DNA of 46,613 nucleotides from Bdellovibrionales bacterium. GTDB lineage: Bacteria; Bdellovibrionota; Bdellovibrionia; Bdellovibrionales; UBA1609. The notes below the pieces were generated by a model. The model saw nothing but the letters and a program-made list of their open reading frames with translations, made no database searches and was not told the DNA's origin. Shown one piece after another: positions 45,712-46,613 of this stretch. The position numbers were made by a program, and so were the translations under genes. The stretch's first letter is position 1. Every line of letters starts with the position of its first letter. The stretch spans positions 1 to 46,613 of the forward strand of contig SKYF01000080.1 in assembly GCA_007128005.1 (NCBI GenBank), read 5' to 3'.

Positions 45712-46011
45712 TTAAACACCTTGCTCCCAAGAGAACTCTTCAGAAGAGACCTCTTCATGAGCTACCTGATCCCAGTTATTTTCAGTGAGAATTCTATCAG
45801 CCAAGGGTTGAGTTCTCAGCTTTTCCATCTGCTGCTCCAAAAGCCCCTGAATTCTATGCAACTGCCGGCAGCTCTCTTCATCGGGCTCTGTGAGATCCCT
45901 CTCCCAGCTCACCACACAGGCTCGCGTCACGGCCATTCGGCGAGCTAGGTCACAGATTGTCCAACCCATTCTTAAACGCAGTCTCTTTATTTGAGGACCC
46001 GTCAGTTTCAT
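45712..46011 (-). CDS. Small XRE-type helix-turn-helix protein
   Basis: I trimmed the ORF to ATG 46011, where GGAGGG lies eight bases upstream; this gives 99 residues. The first 60 form a Cro/XRE-like HTH (IKRLRLRMGWTICDLARRMA, VTRACVVSWERDLTEPDEES). The tail is acidic (QVAHEEVSSEEFSWEQGV). It is a probable DNA-binding regulator with unknown target. It lies between ftsB and polA on the same strand, 106 bases after the first and 40 before the second. A TATAAG box about 30 bases before the start may be its promoter, though no -35 box is convincing. Confidence 0.8.
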   Translation of the reverse strand: MKLTGPQIKRLRLRMGWTICDLARRMAVTRACVVSWERDLTEPDEESCRQLHRIQGLLEQQMEKLRTQPLADRILTENNWDQVAHEEVSSEEFSWEQGV

Positions 46012-46117
46012 GAACTTTTCCCTCCAGCTAGACAGTTTCCTTATAACACAATCTGGAAAAATTGAGAGAGATAATCTAAAAGAAATGAACACAAAAAAGA
46101 AGTTAAGGGGCTTTGAA

Positions 46118-46426
46118 CTAATCCCCAGAAAACACAAATATAAGTTCTCCCTCGTTGACCAAGTCGAAGCGATCTCTCGCCTGCTGTTCAATAAAACGAG
46201 GGTCGAGAGCTCGATCAATTTGGCTCTGCAAAACTTCAGATTGGGACCTAAGCTCATCGATCTGACTCTGAATTCGAGTCTGATCTCGGTGAAGACTCCA
46301 GAGCCGAAGCAAAGTCCCGTCTAAAACAAGATGGATGAAGGCAAAGCCCAGGCAGGTGAGCAATACGGCCATAGGCCTATGTAGCCAGCCATTGACAGCT
46401 GAAAATAAAGAGTAAAGAAACCTCAC
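46118..46426 (-). CDS. ftsB: FtsB/DivIC-family cell division protein
   Basis: A 102-residue bitopic protein: short cytoplasmic tail, one membrane helix (about 17-38), a heptad-rich coiled coil (about 42-72, HRDQTRIQSQIDELRSQSEV) and the septum-initiator end (DPRFIEQQARDRFDLVNEGE). FtsB works with FtsL and FtsQ in the divisome. The start is GTG. The ATG overlapping it is out of frame and followed at once by TGA. Downstream, a 4-bp GGGG/CCCC stem ahead of a T-rich run is too weak to call a terminator. Confidence 0.85.
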   Translation of the reverse strand: MRFLYSLFSAVNGWLHRPMAVLLTCLGFAFIHLVLDGTLLRLWSLHRDQTRIQSQIDELRSQSEVLQSQIDRALDPRFIEQQARDRFDLVNEGELIFVFSGD

Positions 46427-46478
46427 ATTGATATGATAGAGTTTGAATGGGCTTGCGCCAAGGCCAGTTATCTACTTT

Positions 46479-46613
46479 GTGACTGGCGCGAAAGTGACTG
46501 GCGATAACCGCCAAAGACAAGGCGCCCGGCTCAAATCGAACGGAGGCGTACTTGAGCGGTACGTTGGAGTGAGATTTGAGACGAGCAACGCTGTATTTGG
46601 CGGTTTCGCGCCA
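46479..46613. repeat. Long nested imperfect palindrome reaching the window edge
   Basis: Paired arms: TGGCGCGAAA (46484-46493) with TTTCGCGCCA (46604-46613); AACCGCCAAA (46506-46515) with TTTGGCGGTT (46596-46605); CTCAAATC (46530-46537) with GATTTGAG (46573-46580); and CGTAC/GTACG at the centre (46547-46551, 46559-46563). A direct repeat GTGACTGGCG occurs at 46479 and 46494. Together they would fold into one long hairpin. It lies upstream of ftsB and has no ORF. It could be a dispersed intergenic repeat, a MITE-like element or a structured RNA. Confidence 0.65.

Noticed and set aside
46118-46160. GGGG/CCCC stem with T-rich tail at the end of ftsB as a terminator.
   Set aside because: A 4-bp stem with a 12-base loop is too weak to support.
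45712-46257. ORF-track 181-aa form of the HTH gene and 217-aa form of the AglS-like gene (25391-26044).
   Set aside because: The extra N-terminal parts are non-coding-like or overlap the neighbour out of frame. Good ribosome-binding or TAATG signals mark the shorter starts at 46011 and 25975.
1-46613. Prophage, transposase, toxin-antitoxin, CRISPR or defence island.
   Set aside because: No such gene or repeat array is visible; composition and gene packing are uniform.

Overview
The window looks like a chromosomal stretch of a Bdellovibrionota-type bacterium (Bdellovibrio or a relative). This is inferred from content, not from a database match: a pilMNOPQ type IV pilus operon, an Agl/Glt-like gliding-motility cluster, proteins resembling the myxobacterial/Bdellovibrio outer-membrane beta-barrel family, an FHA-containing sigma-54 activator, and housekeeping genes packed with 1-20 base overlaps. 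About 40 genes fill nearly all of the sequence and almost all lie on the minus strand. I see no rRNA, tRNA, CRISPR, prophage or insertion sequence, and no gene-free stretch longer than 300 bases.

Layout, left to right. 1-500: a short leader and a small cupin gene (+). 508-7265: the operon pilM-pilN-pilO-pilP-pilQ-rarA (-), driven by a good sigma-70 promoter whose -35 box overlaps the stop codon of pilD. 7262-20769: a long run of tightly linked minus-strand genes, in transcription order metK, lepA, three signal-peptidase-I paralogues, pyrB, carA, an unknown gene, carB, an ABC ATPase, its permease and pilD. 20933-24617: lptC/A-like, lptB, rpoN and hpf (transcribed leftward). 24673-25407: a lone plus-strand GYF-GYF-PilZ gene. 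25391-36729: the gliding-type cluster, with two outer-membrane beta-barrel proteins, two TPR proteins, a small exported protein, an FHA/TonB-like protein, a TolQ-like protein and two TolR-like proteins. 36762-40004: engB, kdsB and pyrG, closed by a clear terminator. 40204-43133: an FHA sigma-54 activator (+), a FliL-like protein (-) and a BamE-like lipoprotein (+). 43152-46426: ftsB, an HTH gene and polA (-). 46479-46613: a long imperfect palindrome that runs to the window edge.

How the parts fit. Two surface-motility machines are encoded 20 kb apart: a type IV pilus base with its prepilin peptidase, and a proton-driven gliding engine with periplasmic TPR and outer-membrane parts. Between them lie envelope biogenesis genes (lptB, lptC/A, signal peptidases) and sigma-54. 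A GYF-PilZ protein next to the stator genes is a plausible cyclic-di-GMP input to gliding.

The most interesting observations are a geometrically good H-type pseudoknot that buries the hpf ribosome-binding site, a signal-peptidase paralogue whose catalytic serine has become arginine, the GYF-PilZ/proline-rich GltG pairing, a PilQ with a lipobox and acidic Phe-rich repeats next to a PilP without a lipobox, an LptC-LptA fusion, a structured metK leader, and heavy use of TTG start codons, often in TTGA stop-start overlaps.
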